The translations under genes were made by a program, and so were the position numbers. Positions 9,201 to 19,540 of a stretch of 64,000 bases of DNA are shown piece after piece. Positions within the stretch are counted from its first letter, which is position 1. Each line of letters opens with the position of its first letter. Under the pieces are notes generated by a model. That model did no database searches. It worked only from the letters and a program-made list of their open reading frames with translations, and had not been told where the DNA came from. Where the stretch lies: assembly GCF_040954835.1 (NCBI RefSeq), contig NC_090706.1:39751148-39815147 (forward strand), in the 5' to 3' direction. This stretch comes from Lepisosteus oculatus (taxonomy: Eukaryota; Chordata; Actinopteri; Semionotiformes; Lepisosteidae).

Positions 9201-12200
9201 ATACGGAAAACACCTCTGCCTGCATCAGTCGGGCCACAGGCTTCTGTAATATGAGTAAGATCTTATACTGTACAGGTGTTTTGTTTTCATCCGGGCGGGA
9301 CAACTTCTGTTTTTTTTTATTCTGTTTTATCGTGCCTCAGATCTGACGGACTGCTGGAGTTTTGCCAGGGCGAAGTTCTGGGTGACCGAACTGCAGAAGA
9401 GCGAAGAGGTACACCTGTTTTTTCGGCTCTTGGCCTGCACGCACGCACCCTCTCTCCCGCGGGCTCTGTCGTGATGCACGCGCTTACACACTAAGATGGA
9501 GAGCTGCTTCATCAGCCGTGCCCTGCTTAAATCATGGCGAGGTCTTGCACATGGGGAAAATGCCTCTTGGGGAAAACTTGAAAAACTCCCGTGAGGGTAT
9601 ATTTGTTGTAACGGTTTGTCCCACGCTCTCAGAATGCGCTCTGTGCCGCGTGCGGACCTCCATGCTGCTCTCTCTCAGCACCCCCCCCCTCTCTCCTCCC
9701 CCGGCTGCAGCAGTGCAGGATCTACCTGTGCGGCACGAAGGGCGACCTGATCGAAGGCAACCGCAGCCTGAGGAAGGTGGACTACCACGACGCCCAGGAC
9801 TACGCCGACGGTAAGGGCCCAGGCCTCCTCCGGCCGGTTCCCGAGTCTCCCCCACCCGGCTGCCTGCCGTTTCGTCACGGTCCTCCACCTTCCCCGTTTG
9901 GAAAAGAAAATAACCTGGGCTCCGGGCAGTCCTTAGGAACCGGCTGCAGACGACCAGGGAAATGGAAGAGCTCTCGCCCGGGCAGCCTGGGGGGGGCCAT
10001 CTCTCTACAGGCAAACAGCTGCTTGAGTTTTAGATCTGGGAAGCTGCTGGGGAACGTGCATGAGCTCCGCCACTGCCTGAAACAGAGGTGAAAGGTTTTT
10101 TTTCCCAGCAGTGACGTTCTGGTACGTGACAAAACAAAAGTCCATCGGCTTCCTGCTGAAGAACGTGCTTCGAGTTCAGCGGCGACCTCCTGAAGGTTTA
10201 CTTCAGGGAGGAGAGAAACGGGATTTCTCTCTGCCTCCTGCCCTTCAGACAGCAGGGTCCAGTCAGGGGAATAAATGTGCAGGAAGCATCGGAGGGCTGG
10301 TCAATCTGCTCTTTAATGTTATTCCTTTGACCTCGTGCGAAGGACGTGTTTAAGAAGTGTTAGAAAGTCATTATCATTGATTAATTTCGGCCCCGTTTCT
10401 CAAAACTGGGGGAGGCAGGACAAGCGAAGGTATTGCATATTTCAAAACCCCTCAGCTGAATTTCATTTTTCTTTAGAAAGGTTTTAATGTCTTGAAAGGA
10501 CAGTGGGAAGGATATGAAAGTCCGCAGGACTGAGGCAGGCCGCACTGTCATAACTGAAATAGCTGTGCTCACAAAGTTACACAAAGTGTAACTGATTTCT
10601 TTCAACGTCCCCGCGACGGAGCCTCGCTGCTGGAAATTTCTCAGGCAGTCTGTGGGAGTGTCCTTTGCATTTCGAGGCCAAATGTGCTGTTTAGTGGAAA
10701 AAGTGTTTTTGAAGGAGGTTTAGTCCATCCTGTATGTGCTGTACTGCTGGGGGTCAGACCTCTGGAGCCAGCCTGGCTGTCACACAAGTCAAGTGTTCAG
10801 CCAGAGGCGCTCAGTAGTAGCAGTACTGCAGTTGTTTTTTCATATTTAGAAAGAATGGCCCTGGAAGTGAACACCATTGTTTTCGCATTTTAGCAGTTTA
10901 GCATTTCCGAACTGAGAATTCTCTCCAGGTTGTGGACGGACGATTCTGACAGTTTTCCCCCCCGTTTTCTTTCTCCCTGCAGAAATAAAGGCTCAGCTGT
11001 TCGAGACCTCAAGCAAAACCGGCCGTAATGTAGGTGAGTGGCCGCAGGTCCACGCGGGTCATTGCCCCTCGCCACCTGTTGCTAGAGTCTGGAATGTAAG
11101 AAGGGTTGCAAACGAGGAGCCCTGAAGACAGAGCCCTGGTTCTTGATTTGAAGAGAGTTACTTGGATCAGCTGTGCTAGATGATCCGAACTGCCTTCCCT
11201 CGTTGCTCGTGTCTGATATTCTTTTGCAGGTGTTCTGTGTTCTGTCAGGTTTTTCAGATGGTGTCACAGACAGCCCGAGTCCTGTTCCCATGTCCACTGG
11301 GTTTAGATAGCACATCGCCACTGTGTGCACATTTTTTTTTAACAAGACGTAGGGCGTGTTGGACCCAAGGAGTGAATTCCTTGATGTTCTATAGAAACTG
11401 ATTTATTTTTTCCAAAGATGTGGTTACCGTTTGGGATGTACTGTATCTGCATGTGCAGTAGACCGAGCGAATCTGAAATGCCAATGCCCATGAGCAGTGA
11501 TCGGGCAGCTGGGCAGATTCAGACTGCGGGTCGCAGGAGTGACGGTGGCCCTCTCCCCACTCTTCGTTGCAGATGAGCTCTTCCTCAAGGTGGCCGAAGA
11601 CTACTACAACAGCACCTCCTTCCAGCTCATGACAGGTCAGAGGTCACTCGTGTTCTCTCTTGACACATGCGGTCTGGCCTTGTGTGTGGTTTGACATCTC
11701 CTTTTAGTTCCTCTTCACCTGTTATTTGAAACCACTTTGGAGCTTGTCTTGGTATTTCCAGTTTCGGCTTCTCTTTGCGAGGGTGTAAGGTGGATTTTGA
11801 CACGTTTCAGATTGCGTAAGACAAAGCTCCGAGAAATTGAAACCCTTCACTGCATGTTTCTTTGCGAAAATAGCCGATATGCATTTATTTTATCGCCAAA
11901 ACCACATGGCTTCAAGGCAAGATGTTACTTGTGCAGCTTTAATGGTGCTGAGTGCACATTTTACAATTGAGTAATTTTGTTTCTAAACTTTTTAAGAGCT
12001 GTGACAGAATAAAACTGAGCACACATTCACCTCCATCATAGACTCTCCATGTGCATCTAGATAATTGTAAAAGAATACTGTTCCCATTTGCATTTTCTGT
12101 TATTATCTGATTCAGTTAAATACATGTTTTCAGTTCACTGTCTGAAACTTAGTGAAGTTGGCTGCACAGTGCGTTTTAATTTGGATAACTGCATAATGCG

Positions 12201-12709
12201 GTCTGAGTTTAATTTGGATAACTGCATAATGCGGTCTGAGTTTAATTTGGATAACTGCATAATGCGGTCTGAGTTTTAAGTAGCTTTTTGATAATAACAT
12301 ATCAGAAAACGTTTGTATTTGCATCTTCAAGAAAATAAGTCATATACAGTATAGTATTTTGCTTAGTAGGTTTTCCTATGACACTCCTGTCGCACACAGC
12401 CAGTGCAGTGGAGTGTGCATTGAGAGTGCAGTGCAGCACACTGCGCTGCAAGTCAGGTTAGTCTGTTCCTCTCGTCTTATTCTGTACTCTTTCAGGAGTA
12501 ATGTGAAGTGATTCATGCTGTACGGACTGTGTTCTCGTGTGCTGGGAGGGGGACCAGCTCCTGCCAGTCCCCAAAGCTGGAGGATAGGAAATGAAACCGG
12601 GGTGCTGTGCAGGAGCCGCAGTGTCTGACTGCTGTGTCTGTTTGCAGAGGAGAAGGGGGTGGACCTGGCGCAGAAGAAGAGCTCCTACTTCTACTGCTGC
12701 CATCACTGA
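6122..12709 (+). CDS. rab24: RAB24, atypical Rab small GTPase (eight coding exons)
   Basis: RAB24 is a divergent Rab GTPase associated with late autophagy, ER/perinuclear membranes and cell division. Eight exons (6122-6238, 6643-6711, 7401-7479, 9341-9408, 9711-9810, 10983-11033, 11573-11635, 12648-12709) join in phase to 202 residues. Human RAB24 has 203. The P-loop is GKECVGKTS (14-22). Switch II is DTAGSE (63-68), with Ser67 where other Rabs have the catalytic Gln, the hallmark that makes RAB24 a poor GTPase. The base-recognition motif is GTKGD (119-123), with Thr replacing Asn as in mammals; SSK (154-156) follows. It ends CCHH, an unusual prenylation tail that RAB24 also has in mammals. 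Cys17 replaces the mammalian P-loop Tyr17. The start is chosen by similarity to the family N-terminus MSGQRVD. The gene is tail-to-tail with NSD1, as in human. Confidence 0.97.
6643..6711 (+). CDS. rab24: RAB24 coding exon 2
   Basis: This encodes residues 40-62 ([10 protein letters not shown] to LGIW), the switch I effector segment and the following beta strands. A pyrimidine tract and cacag precede it and gtaagt follows, phase 0. Intron 2 (6712-7400) holds no recognised feature. Confidence 0.96.
7401..7479 (+). CDS. rab24: RAB24 coding exon 3
   Basis: This encodes residues 63-88 plus one base: the [11 protein letters not shown] switch II region with Ser67, then [13 protein letters not shown]. 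The donor is gtaagg in phase 1. Confidence 0.96.
8735..8895 (+). repeat. Dispersed repeat with 'gaggccattcagccc'-like core
   Basis: The phrases 'gcaggccgttcagcctgtcc' and 'gggcagcttgttccaccc' mark a repeat whose other copies are at 19.37-19.54 (plus), 26.82-26.93 and 40.28-40.38 kb (both opposite orientation). The family is common in early-branching ray-finned fish as far as I recall; no name is assigned. Confidence 0.5.
8992..9080 (+). repeat. Fold-back element family, right arm
   Basis: The sequence reads 'ctgaagaaggctccacagtc', 'gaaacgttgcgtctctttt', then 'aataaacctttacttgttcc'. This is the right arm of the palindromic element seen complete at 37.31-37.45 kb. Confidence 0.65.
9341..9408 (+). 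CDS. rab24: RAB24 coding exon 4
   Basis: This encodes residues 89-111 ([20 protein letters not shown] to SEE), matching the DLTD...FERAKFWVKEL stretch of mammalian RAB24. The acceptor is cctcag and the donor gtacac, phase 0 out. Confidence 0.95.
9711..9810 (+). CDS. rab24: RAB24 coding exon 5
   Basis: This encodes residues 112-144 plus one base: [13 protein letters not shown], the guanine-recognition motif, to HDAQDYAD. The acceptor is a tandem CAGCAG. Using the first AG includes Gln112; using the second would drop it without changing frame. The donor is gtaagg. Confidence 0.95.
9811..10982 (+). other. rab24: RAB24 intron 5, no recognised feature
   Basis: This 1.17 kb intron separates exons 5 and 6. 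No repeat, RNA or exon-like segment is recognised. Confidence 0.7.
10983..11033 (+). CDS. rab24: RAB24 coding exon 6
   Basis: This encodes residues 145-161 ([17 protein letters not shown]), including the SSK motif that contacts the base. The acceptor is ctgcag and the donor gtgagt, phase 1 on both sides. Confidence 0.95.
11034..11572 (+). other. rab24: RAB24 intron 6, no recognised feature
   Basis: This 0.54 kb intron lies between exons 6 and 7. Nothing notable is seen in it. Confidence 0.7.
11573..11635 (+). CDS. rab24: RAB24 coding exon 7
   Basis: This encodes [18 protein letters not shown] and LMT, the last helix of the G domain. The tyrosine in VAEDY corresponds by alignment to Tyr172 of the mammalian protein. 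The acceptor is ttgcag and the donor gtcaga. Confidence 0.95.
12175..12273 (+). repeat. 33-bp tandem repeat, three copies
   Basis: Three near-identical 33-bp units (beginning tttaatttggataactgc and ending gcggtctgag) lie in RAB24 intron 7 (11636-12647). Because 33 is a multiple of three, the array reads as a repeated 11-residue peptide in open frames on both strands. This has no sign of being coding. Confidence 0.95.
12648..12709 (+). CDS. rab24: RAB24 coding exon 8 and stop
   Basis: This encodes [20 protein letters not shown] and a TGA stop. The CCHH end retains two cysteines for geranylgeranylation, followed by two histidines, a family trait of RAB24. Confidence 0.96.
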
Positions 12710-15700
12710 CGCGGAGCAGCGGCCTCGCCGTCCCCATCCCAGCTGGAGCTTCTTGCCTTTTCTTTGGGGGGGAGGAAGAACAGTGCGGATTTCCTGGTTT
12801 GCGTTCGTATCCGCGCAGAAGCAGCCGGAACGCGGGGGCAGTGTGCTCCGGGCGGCGGGAGGACTCGGGCCTCTCTTTCCCTGGTTTTCCCCGGCTTCGA
12901 CGCGGCGGATCTGAATCCCGGCTTTCCGCTGGGTCTGCCTCTGGCTCGGAGGATCCTTGAGCCGGATGTCGTGGGGCGGGTGCGAAGGGCAGGACGATGT
13001 GAGCTAGGGAAGCAAGGAGAACAAGGAGGAGCATTTACACACTGGAATGTGAAGATCGATTTTATGTAGTGGTGACAGTTTTAGCCTTTCGCACTGAAGT
13101 GAACACAGTCTGCTTGTCAATGGCGTATGCTGTAGAATAGCCTTTTTTATTTTGATGTTAATGCTTGAACGAGCATTTTTGGTCACAGAACAGTTTACTT
13201 AGTTCAAAGTTTTTCTTTCTGTGCGCAGTACTTTGTGGTGCATGACAAGCTCTTTATCCTCAGTTTGACTGGTAAAATTAAGGAAAAAATGTAAAACCAT
13301 TTTAATCAGATAAGCAAGATTCATCTAATATGGAGGGGAATATATCTTTGTAATGGTTTGAGGAAGAGGCAAATGTTCCTCTCTATCTTTCAAAAAAGGA
13401 AAAACATCTATTTTAATGATAAAACCACAGGCTAATTTTGCTTCTTCAGAAATTGAAGTTCTCCGTCTTTAAAAAGGGGGGTTGATAATCCAGCTGTGTG
13501 TGTTTATTTAACTTCTCTGGCTTGTATGTTTTGTTTCAGACTTCAGAAAGCATTTTCAGATACCCTGTGGTAAAAATGATATCTTGTACTGCAACCAGTT
13601 TTAAGTTTAACGTCTGTCATTAGGGTTCTTAATCTCCAACCTTGCCCTGGGTGAGAAGGTTGATTTGGTGATCCAGATTCACATCGCCTCTCTCTAAATC
13701 CATTTATAGTCCTGGAGAGAGACAGTGCAGTAGTGCCGACAGGTCACTGTGGGGTTCGGTGAACCCCTTGCTCTGGGAGGCTGGTGTGTTCATTTCAAAC
13801 AGGCTATGACCCCGTATTGGATAAAGCAGTAAGAAAGCAAATGCTGAAGGCTCACCTGCCGCGGTGGTCCAAATGAAGTTTTTGCAGGGGGTTAAGAATC
13901 GATGACTGGAGGGTGCTTCATGAAACCTGCTGGACTGTGGCTCTTTAAGCTCCCTAGTGGGCTCTCTTTGTTGCACCCGTGTTTTTTTTTTCAAATTCAG
14001 GATTGTCGCGCCTGATTCTGGACTCTCTCCAATCGTGAACCCCGTAAGTGCACACGGGGGAGAGTGAGGAAGTGTGGACAGACCCCTCCCACCCGCTCGT
14101 CTTTGACCCAGTCGGCTTTTAACGCATCACAGCCGCCTCGGCTCCGATTGGCCGAGAGGTGTGTCCGTCACAGGCAGGACCTCATGCCTCACCCCCCCGT
14201 CATTGGAGCTGTGCTCTTTGAGCCCCACTGCATGACGAATCTCCTGACAGCAGGCTGGAGTCGTGGTGCCTGTATCAGAGTGCTCATCCTGCGCTCGGGT
14301 GAGTTGTGCCTCCCCGCTCTTCAGAACCAGACCAGAAGATCATCAATCCCTTACCTGAAAAAAGTTCCAGCTTTGTTTTTGAACCTCAGTCCTTGGTTTC
14401 AGGAATTCCTGCTGCCCCATAACTGCTTCTGCAGTGCCAGAGTTCAAGGCTTTGCTTTTTGTTGGGTGTTTTTTCTCATACACAATTAAGACCCTGCTTC
14501 CCCCCAAAAAAATCTAGGGAGTAGGTTTATCCAAATCCAGACTCGTGGCCACTGTACCCTGCAGCCACCCCTGTGTGCCTTGCTCTCAGCCAGTTTCTGC
14601 AGAGGTTGGGTTACAGCGTTCTTCTGTACAGTTATCCATGGAAAGAGGTTTTTCATCGCCGTTCTGTTCTTGTTATTGCTTGGGATAAGTTCTGTAGAAG
14701 CACCGTGAGACTTCCGTGAGAGTTGAAAATGTTCAGTAACGGGTGGCGAGTTCAACGTAATCACAAAATACTTATCTCCTAACTAATCTGGCTAGCCAGA
14801 GCACTCATGACTAACTCATGGTTACTGTGGTGAGGTGTGAGACTTTGGAGTGCAGGTGTACTGTTCGTATTTAATCAGCTAATTGTAATATTCGTAATGA
14901 GGCTCTGAGGGGTTGTGCAGGTTACTGTACTTTAATAGACTAATCGTGCCGGAACAAAACCAGAAAACACGGCACTCCAGGCACTGAAGACCCCTGTTGC
15001 AGAAAGACTATTACATCCTCTTTCACCACTGCCACTGACTACTGTTACAGAAAAGAGTCCAAAAAGCATAATTTCATATTCTGTTCTAAGGTATAGAGAG
15101 GTATAAATTAAGGTATACATTTTTACCTTAAGTAAAGTTCAGTTGCTGCCTTGATAAGACTGAAAGAAGGAGAGGATCTGAAACATGTACACTTTTCGAT
15201 CTGCTCTAGAAAAAAAAAAATCCTCAAGTCCTGGCTCTGCTCTTATTCAATAGGGAATTTCTCAGATTCCTCTCCTGCTCTTGAACAGTTCTTCAGGAAG
15301 CGCATTAACGGAGTTGAAGAGCCCTAAAAGCCAAACCAGCAGGTTTCCGACTGTAAGAACAGCTTTCTTGAGGTTTATAATGCACCACACCGCATTGCTT
15401 TTGTTACCCAGGCTGACTTCTGGGTGAAACCACATTGAAGAAGTACCTTCTCAGTCTTTAGGTTCTTCAGCACGAGGAGAGGGTCCTGCACAAGAAGTTT
15501 GCCAAAAACTCATACCACGAAGAGAGCGTGATGGGAGGGGTGGAATTAGTTTGCTGTTTTTTTCAGTGTAGTACTGTGATGCTGTATTTAGATTGTTTTT
15601 TTTTTTCCTGAGTAGGTTATTTTTACTTTTGAAAAAAGGTGCCACCCTCCAGCTGTGCAACAGCTGTGGTTTCCCTCAAGGCAGCTGCTGCCTGTTGGGG

Positions 15701-15870
15701 GGGGCGACACCCTTTTCTGCACAGGTGCCTGGCCTGCTCTCTTGTGCACAAAGTGACCTTTCAGCTGAAGTTAGTTCAAGCGCTGGGTCAAGTCTTGCAG
15801 ATTGCCGTTAGGAGTGTATTGAGAGTTTTTCATGAAAAGTATAAAAAAAAAATAAATAAAGTGCTTTGAG
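12710..15870 (+). other. rab24: Probable RAB24 3'UTR
   Basis: No coding segment is seen after the RAB24 stop. The first canonical AATAAA on the plus strand is at 15851-15860, about 3.1 kb downstream and followed by a GT-rich stretch, so the UTR may be that long. A shorter UTR using a variant signal cannot be excluded. Confidence 0.5.
15851..15860 (+). terminator. rab24: Candidate polyadenylation signal for RAB24
   Basis: Two overlapping AATAAA hexamers (15851-15856 and 15855-15860) are followed by 'gtgctttgag'. They are the first canonical signals on this strand after the RAB24 stop codon. Confidence 0.5.
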
Positions 15871-16386
15871 CTTCCTTTAAGCAGTCTGGCTTTTTTACCA
15901 TAGTGATAGCTCGTTTTACAAGCCCCTTCTAATAGCTGGGATAAACCCTTGTGTGGTAAGCTAGTGCCAAGGACCGGTCATTTCGGGGTGGGGTCTTGTG
16001 CTAATTTGCTTTTCAGAATGTTTTAGGGACACAAGCTAAAAAAGTAAGTTATGAATTTTTTTCAAGAACCTTCAACCATCATGGCGTAACGGAGCAAAAC
16101 TGTTAAACATTTGAAAGGAGTTCAGCAGACGGATGTAAAAGCAATTAGCATTTGGCCAGTGTTCTGTCCTTTACATTCATCCAGGAGTGATCGACTTGGA
16201 GCCAGAAAGGGTACAGATCCCATGAAGGTTGTTCACTGCTGCACTCCTGAGGCAGTGAACCATTCTGTTCACTTGTCACATCCCCTACCTGTTGATTCAG
16301 GCACAGCCACACAATGACACCATTGTTAAAAAAAATCATAGCGCAACACAGCCGCTTATGAGTAAAGTGAAACTTTACTTACAGTA
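15871..16386. other. Gap between the two convergent genes
   Basis: About 0.5 kb separates the candidate polyadenylation signals of RAB24 and NSD1. Nothing else is recognised in it. Confidence 0.4.
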
Positions 16387-16392
16387 TTTATT
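16387..16392 (-). terminator. nsd1: Candidate distal polyadenylation signal for NSD1
   Basis: AATAAA is present on the minus strand. Further signals on the same strand lie at 18518-18523, 19197-19202 and 20229-20234, so alternative 3' ends are possible. This one gives the longest UTR (about 5.4 kb). As I recall, the mammalian NSD1 3'UTR is also several kilobases. Confidence 0.45.
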
Positions 16393-19156
16393 ATATACAA
16401 AGGACTACAGTACGGTTCAGGAATCCTCTCACAAGGCAGCATATTTTTTTTTTCTTTACAACAGCAACATCTCTGCTGAACAGTGGACAAGCTGTGGCAT
16501 TGGGAGTGAAAAAATGCGAAACAGCAGGAGGAAAGCAGGCACGTTGATTTCTCAAACACAGCAGGAAAGGACAAACATGAAAAAAGCCAATTAAAAAAAA
16601 AACTCAGGAATACAGTATCTCACAATCGGGCTGAATACAAACAGTATAAACACTGTAGGAGACATGACGACATTAGAATCCCCCCCAAGTACAAAATATG
16701 ATTGGACTGAGTAGTTAAAATAGAAATAATCCTGCAATGCATGCTGGGAGAAGAATGGTACATCCTGTTCAGTATGTGAGCACCTCCTGACACCCCGACA
16801 TCATTTTCAGCATAACCTGTTTGGCAGGCAAGGGGGTAACTGCTCACCCCATCAACATCCCACTCCATGGAGTGTGCAGGGCCAATTTTGACACTTCAAA
16901 AGCAAAATGATTGCAAAGCATTCGACTGAAGAGTCTTGGGTACACCTGCACCGCATCTCAAAGGCAAAGACTTTTTCCCCCCCATTTTTATTCTTCCCAT
17001 GTTCAGCCAATACGTTCCAAGGATAAGGCCGATCTCCTACACTCTTGAATGATCTCTTAAAGTGGATCTTAGAATTTTTGTCCATACAGTTCTCAGTCTC
17101 TGCCTGAAAGAGAGCACGGGACCTCTCAGGATCACTGGATGTGTATCTGCATGCAATCGTATATACAGGTCAAATTAGTTCTGTTAATTAGTTATGCACA
17201 GCTCAGTAGTCTTGTTCATTTTTGAAAACGGGTCATTTACCTGCTGGGAATGTTGGTAATTTAGCAACACTAAAAAACAAACACAAGAGCTGGGCAATTT
17301 CCCAATTTCTCGAGTCAAACCAAGTCGTTGCACCCCTCCTGCTCACTCCTGCACAGCTCTCACTCACAGCGATCTTTCAGGGAGTCATGAAACGAATCGG
17401 AGGCAGACCTGCCGTCCGGCAAACCGAGCTCTCTGTGCAAATTCAGTCAAGGGTTAAAAAAAAAATCTAGCACCCACTATTGCTCTGTGAAAGAGCACAA
17501 GAACCAGAAACAGCACCAACTGCAACACAACAGGAGTCTTGCGTTTCTCAGAGACTGGAACCTTTCCTTTGCTCTGGAGCTCAGTAGCTGCCTGTAGCCT
17601 CCTTGCACGATTTCCAGGTAATGACGCGTAGGTAACAGCAGAGGGAGCCACTGCTACTCACGAAAGAAAAGGCAGCACTAGCAGCCCCCCATTAGGACCC
17701 ACTGGTATTTAACAACTGCTCCAGCCCCCTTCCCCCCCAGGAGGACTACGGTTGTTCACTCTTCCCCCTCGTTTGTAAAAGACATCATTTGGTTTTCCCA
17801 AGTACTACATCCCACATTCTATATAAAAAGCACCACACAGAATAAGACTAATGTGTTTTTTTTTTTAAATACATCCCAATCCCTTTTTGTTTTTTGCACA
17901 TCTCACATGAGCAGTTTCACAGAAGACGTGCCGTGCGAGCGCCCCTACGAGCCGGGGCTCTGCCAGCGCGCTCCAGCCCCGAGAGGGGCGTCCCTCGCCC
18001 TCCTCGGGACACGGGGGTCGAGCACCGGGAGCGCCGGAAGGTAAAGCCTTTGCATCAAAAACCCGAGAACCCCCACCACTCCTGTTCATTACAGGCCAAA
18101 CGCACATGCTCCCTGCCCCCGTGACAGGAAGCCAACTGCGAAGGGCAGAGGGCTGTACGTCTACTAGAACCGAACCACAGCAGCACAGGAGCCTCTGTCG
18201 GGGACAAGGAAGTCCAGGGTAACTCTTTCTTTCCGCCTCTGAAGAGCGAACCCTGCTCTAGGAAAGAGCCAGGTACTTGAGCATGTAAAAAGGGGGATCT
18301 TTTCCCCTGGCCAATCCTCTTTGGGGAGGGGAGTGGGTTCCGTCAGCCCGTGGGCAGGAGACGGTACGTTTTCAGCTCGGCAGTCAAGGCGCTGTCTTGA
18401 GGAGAGCAACAGCCTAAAGCAACACCGGGCGCAGCAGCGATCCCCAAACCTGATCGTGGTGACCCCCAGTTTCGGCAGGTATACTGGGCTGCTGGGAACT
18501 CTTACATAACCAAGCCCTTTATTAACTGAACTAGTAGTCCGATTGATTAGGTTCTATGGTACTGAAGATAACTACCATCCCTGTCTTTTCGGCAAAAGAA
18601 AATGGGGTGAACACCCAGCTTGAACAAAAGACAGACTAAGGTCACCAGGACCAGAATGTGGAAGCTCTGCTATGTGGTCAGAAGTCAAGAACAGTTAACA
18701 ACTTACAACAACTTCTCACAAATGGTTTTGACGTGATCACCAGGACCCCTGTGCACAGAACAGGATTTGGAGGATTCAAGACTTCTACTACAGCAACAGC
18801 AAGGAAAACGTCCAGTAGTGATTTTTAGCCTTATGACACATATAGAAACCCAAAGCTTTCAGGATGATGTGTACCTTCTCATGGCATGGGAAACTCAGAA
18901 AGTGTCTTTTTTTTTTTTTTACAGCAATTACCGAATTCAGTCATTTCAATTCACACTCAGTTGCCAACCGCTAACGGACAAGAAAAAAAATCCACACCTC
19001 ACCGTATTCTGACCTACTCCTGGTTAATACTGAGATTGTGTAGCTGCAGCTGCCTACGATTAGCACCCTGTACCTTTAATCAGAACTATCAGAAAAATCC
19101 ATCACTGCTTGTGCAATACCTCCTGTCTGTCTACTGAACACACTTTCACTCCGGTG

Positions 19157-19353
19157 GTCTCCAGCCCTGGTCCCGGAGGGCCCCCGTCATGCACGTTTTA
19201 TTGAAATAATCAATTTTTAAAGACTCAAGATCATTCAGATCAAATAATCAGAACAGCCTTCGACCCTTTCCCTTTATAGAAACGTTAAGTAAGGGATCCT
19301 CATATTTAAATAACTGGTGAGGCAGGCTGCCCTCCAGGAACAGGCTTGGAGAC
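19157..19353. mobile_element. Short non-autonomous element with inverted ends (MITE-like)
   Basis: The left end 'gtctccagccctggtcccgg' and 'agggc' is mirrored by the right end 'gccctccaggaacaggct' and 'tggagac', giving about 25-bp imperfect terminal inverted repeats around a 150-bp AT-rich core with no open frame. A related end ('tctccaaccctggtcctagg') is at about 33.54 kb. Confidence 0.6.
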
Positions 19354-19365
19354 CCCCTTAACTTA

Positions 19366-19540
19366 CGAAAGGGTACAGAACGAGAGGAGGCCTTTGGGCC
19401 ATCAAGTCCATTTAGCTGCTAGGAGCTAATTGATCCCATCCAGCCATTTCTTGAAGCAAACCAGGGTATCGGCTTCAACAGCATAACTTAAGACCCCCAC
19501 AACCATTTGTGTCAAGACAAGACTTGTGTCTTCAGTCTTC
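19366..19540 (+). repeat. Dispersed repeat copy inside the NSD1 3' region
   Basis: The phrases 'gaggaggcctttgggccatc', 'agctaattgatcccatccag' and 'gggtatcggcttcaacagc' match the family also seen at 8.7, 26.8 and 40.3 kb. Confidence 0.55.

Larger units (their letters stand above)
7480..9340 (+). other. rab24: RAB24 intron 3 with repeat debris
   Basis: This 1.86 kb intron is the largest in the gene. It contains a piece of a dispersed repeat at about 8735-8895 and one arm of the fold-back family at about 8992-9080. No exon-like frame with RAB24 similarity is seen inside. Confidence 0.8.

Noticed and set aside
12088..12330. Open frames with three identical 11-residue repeats
   Set aside because: They come from the 33-bp tandem repeat inside RAB24 intron 7, with no start context or conservation.
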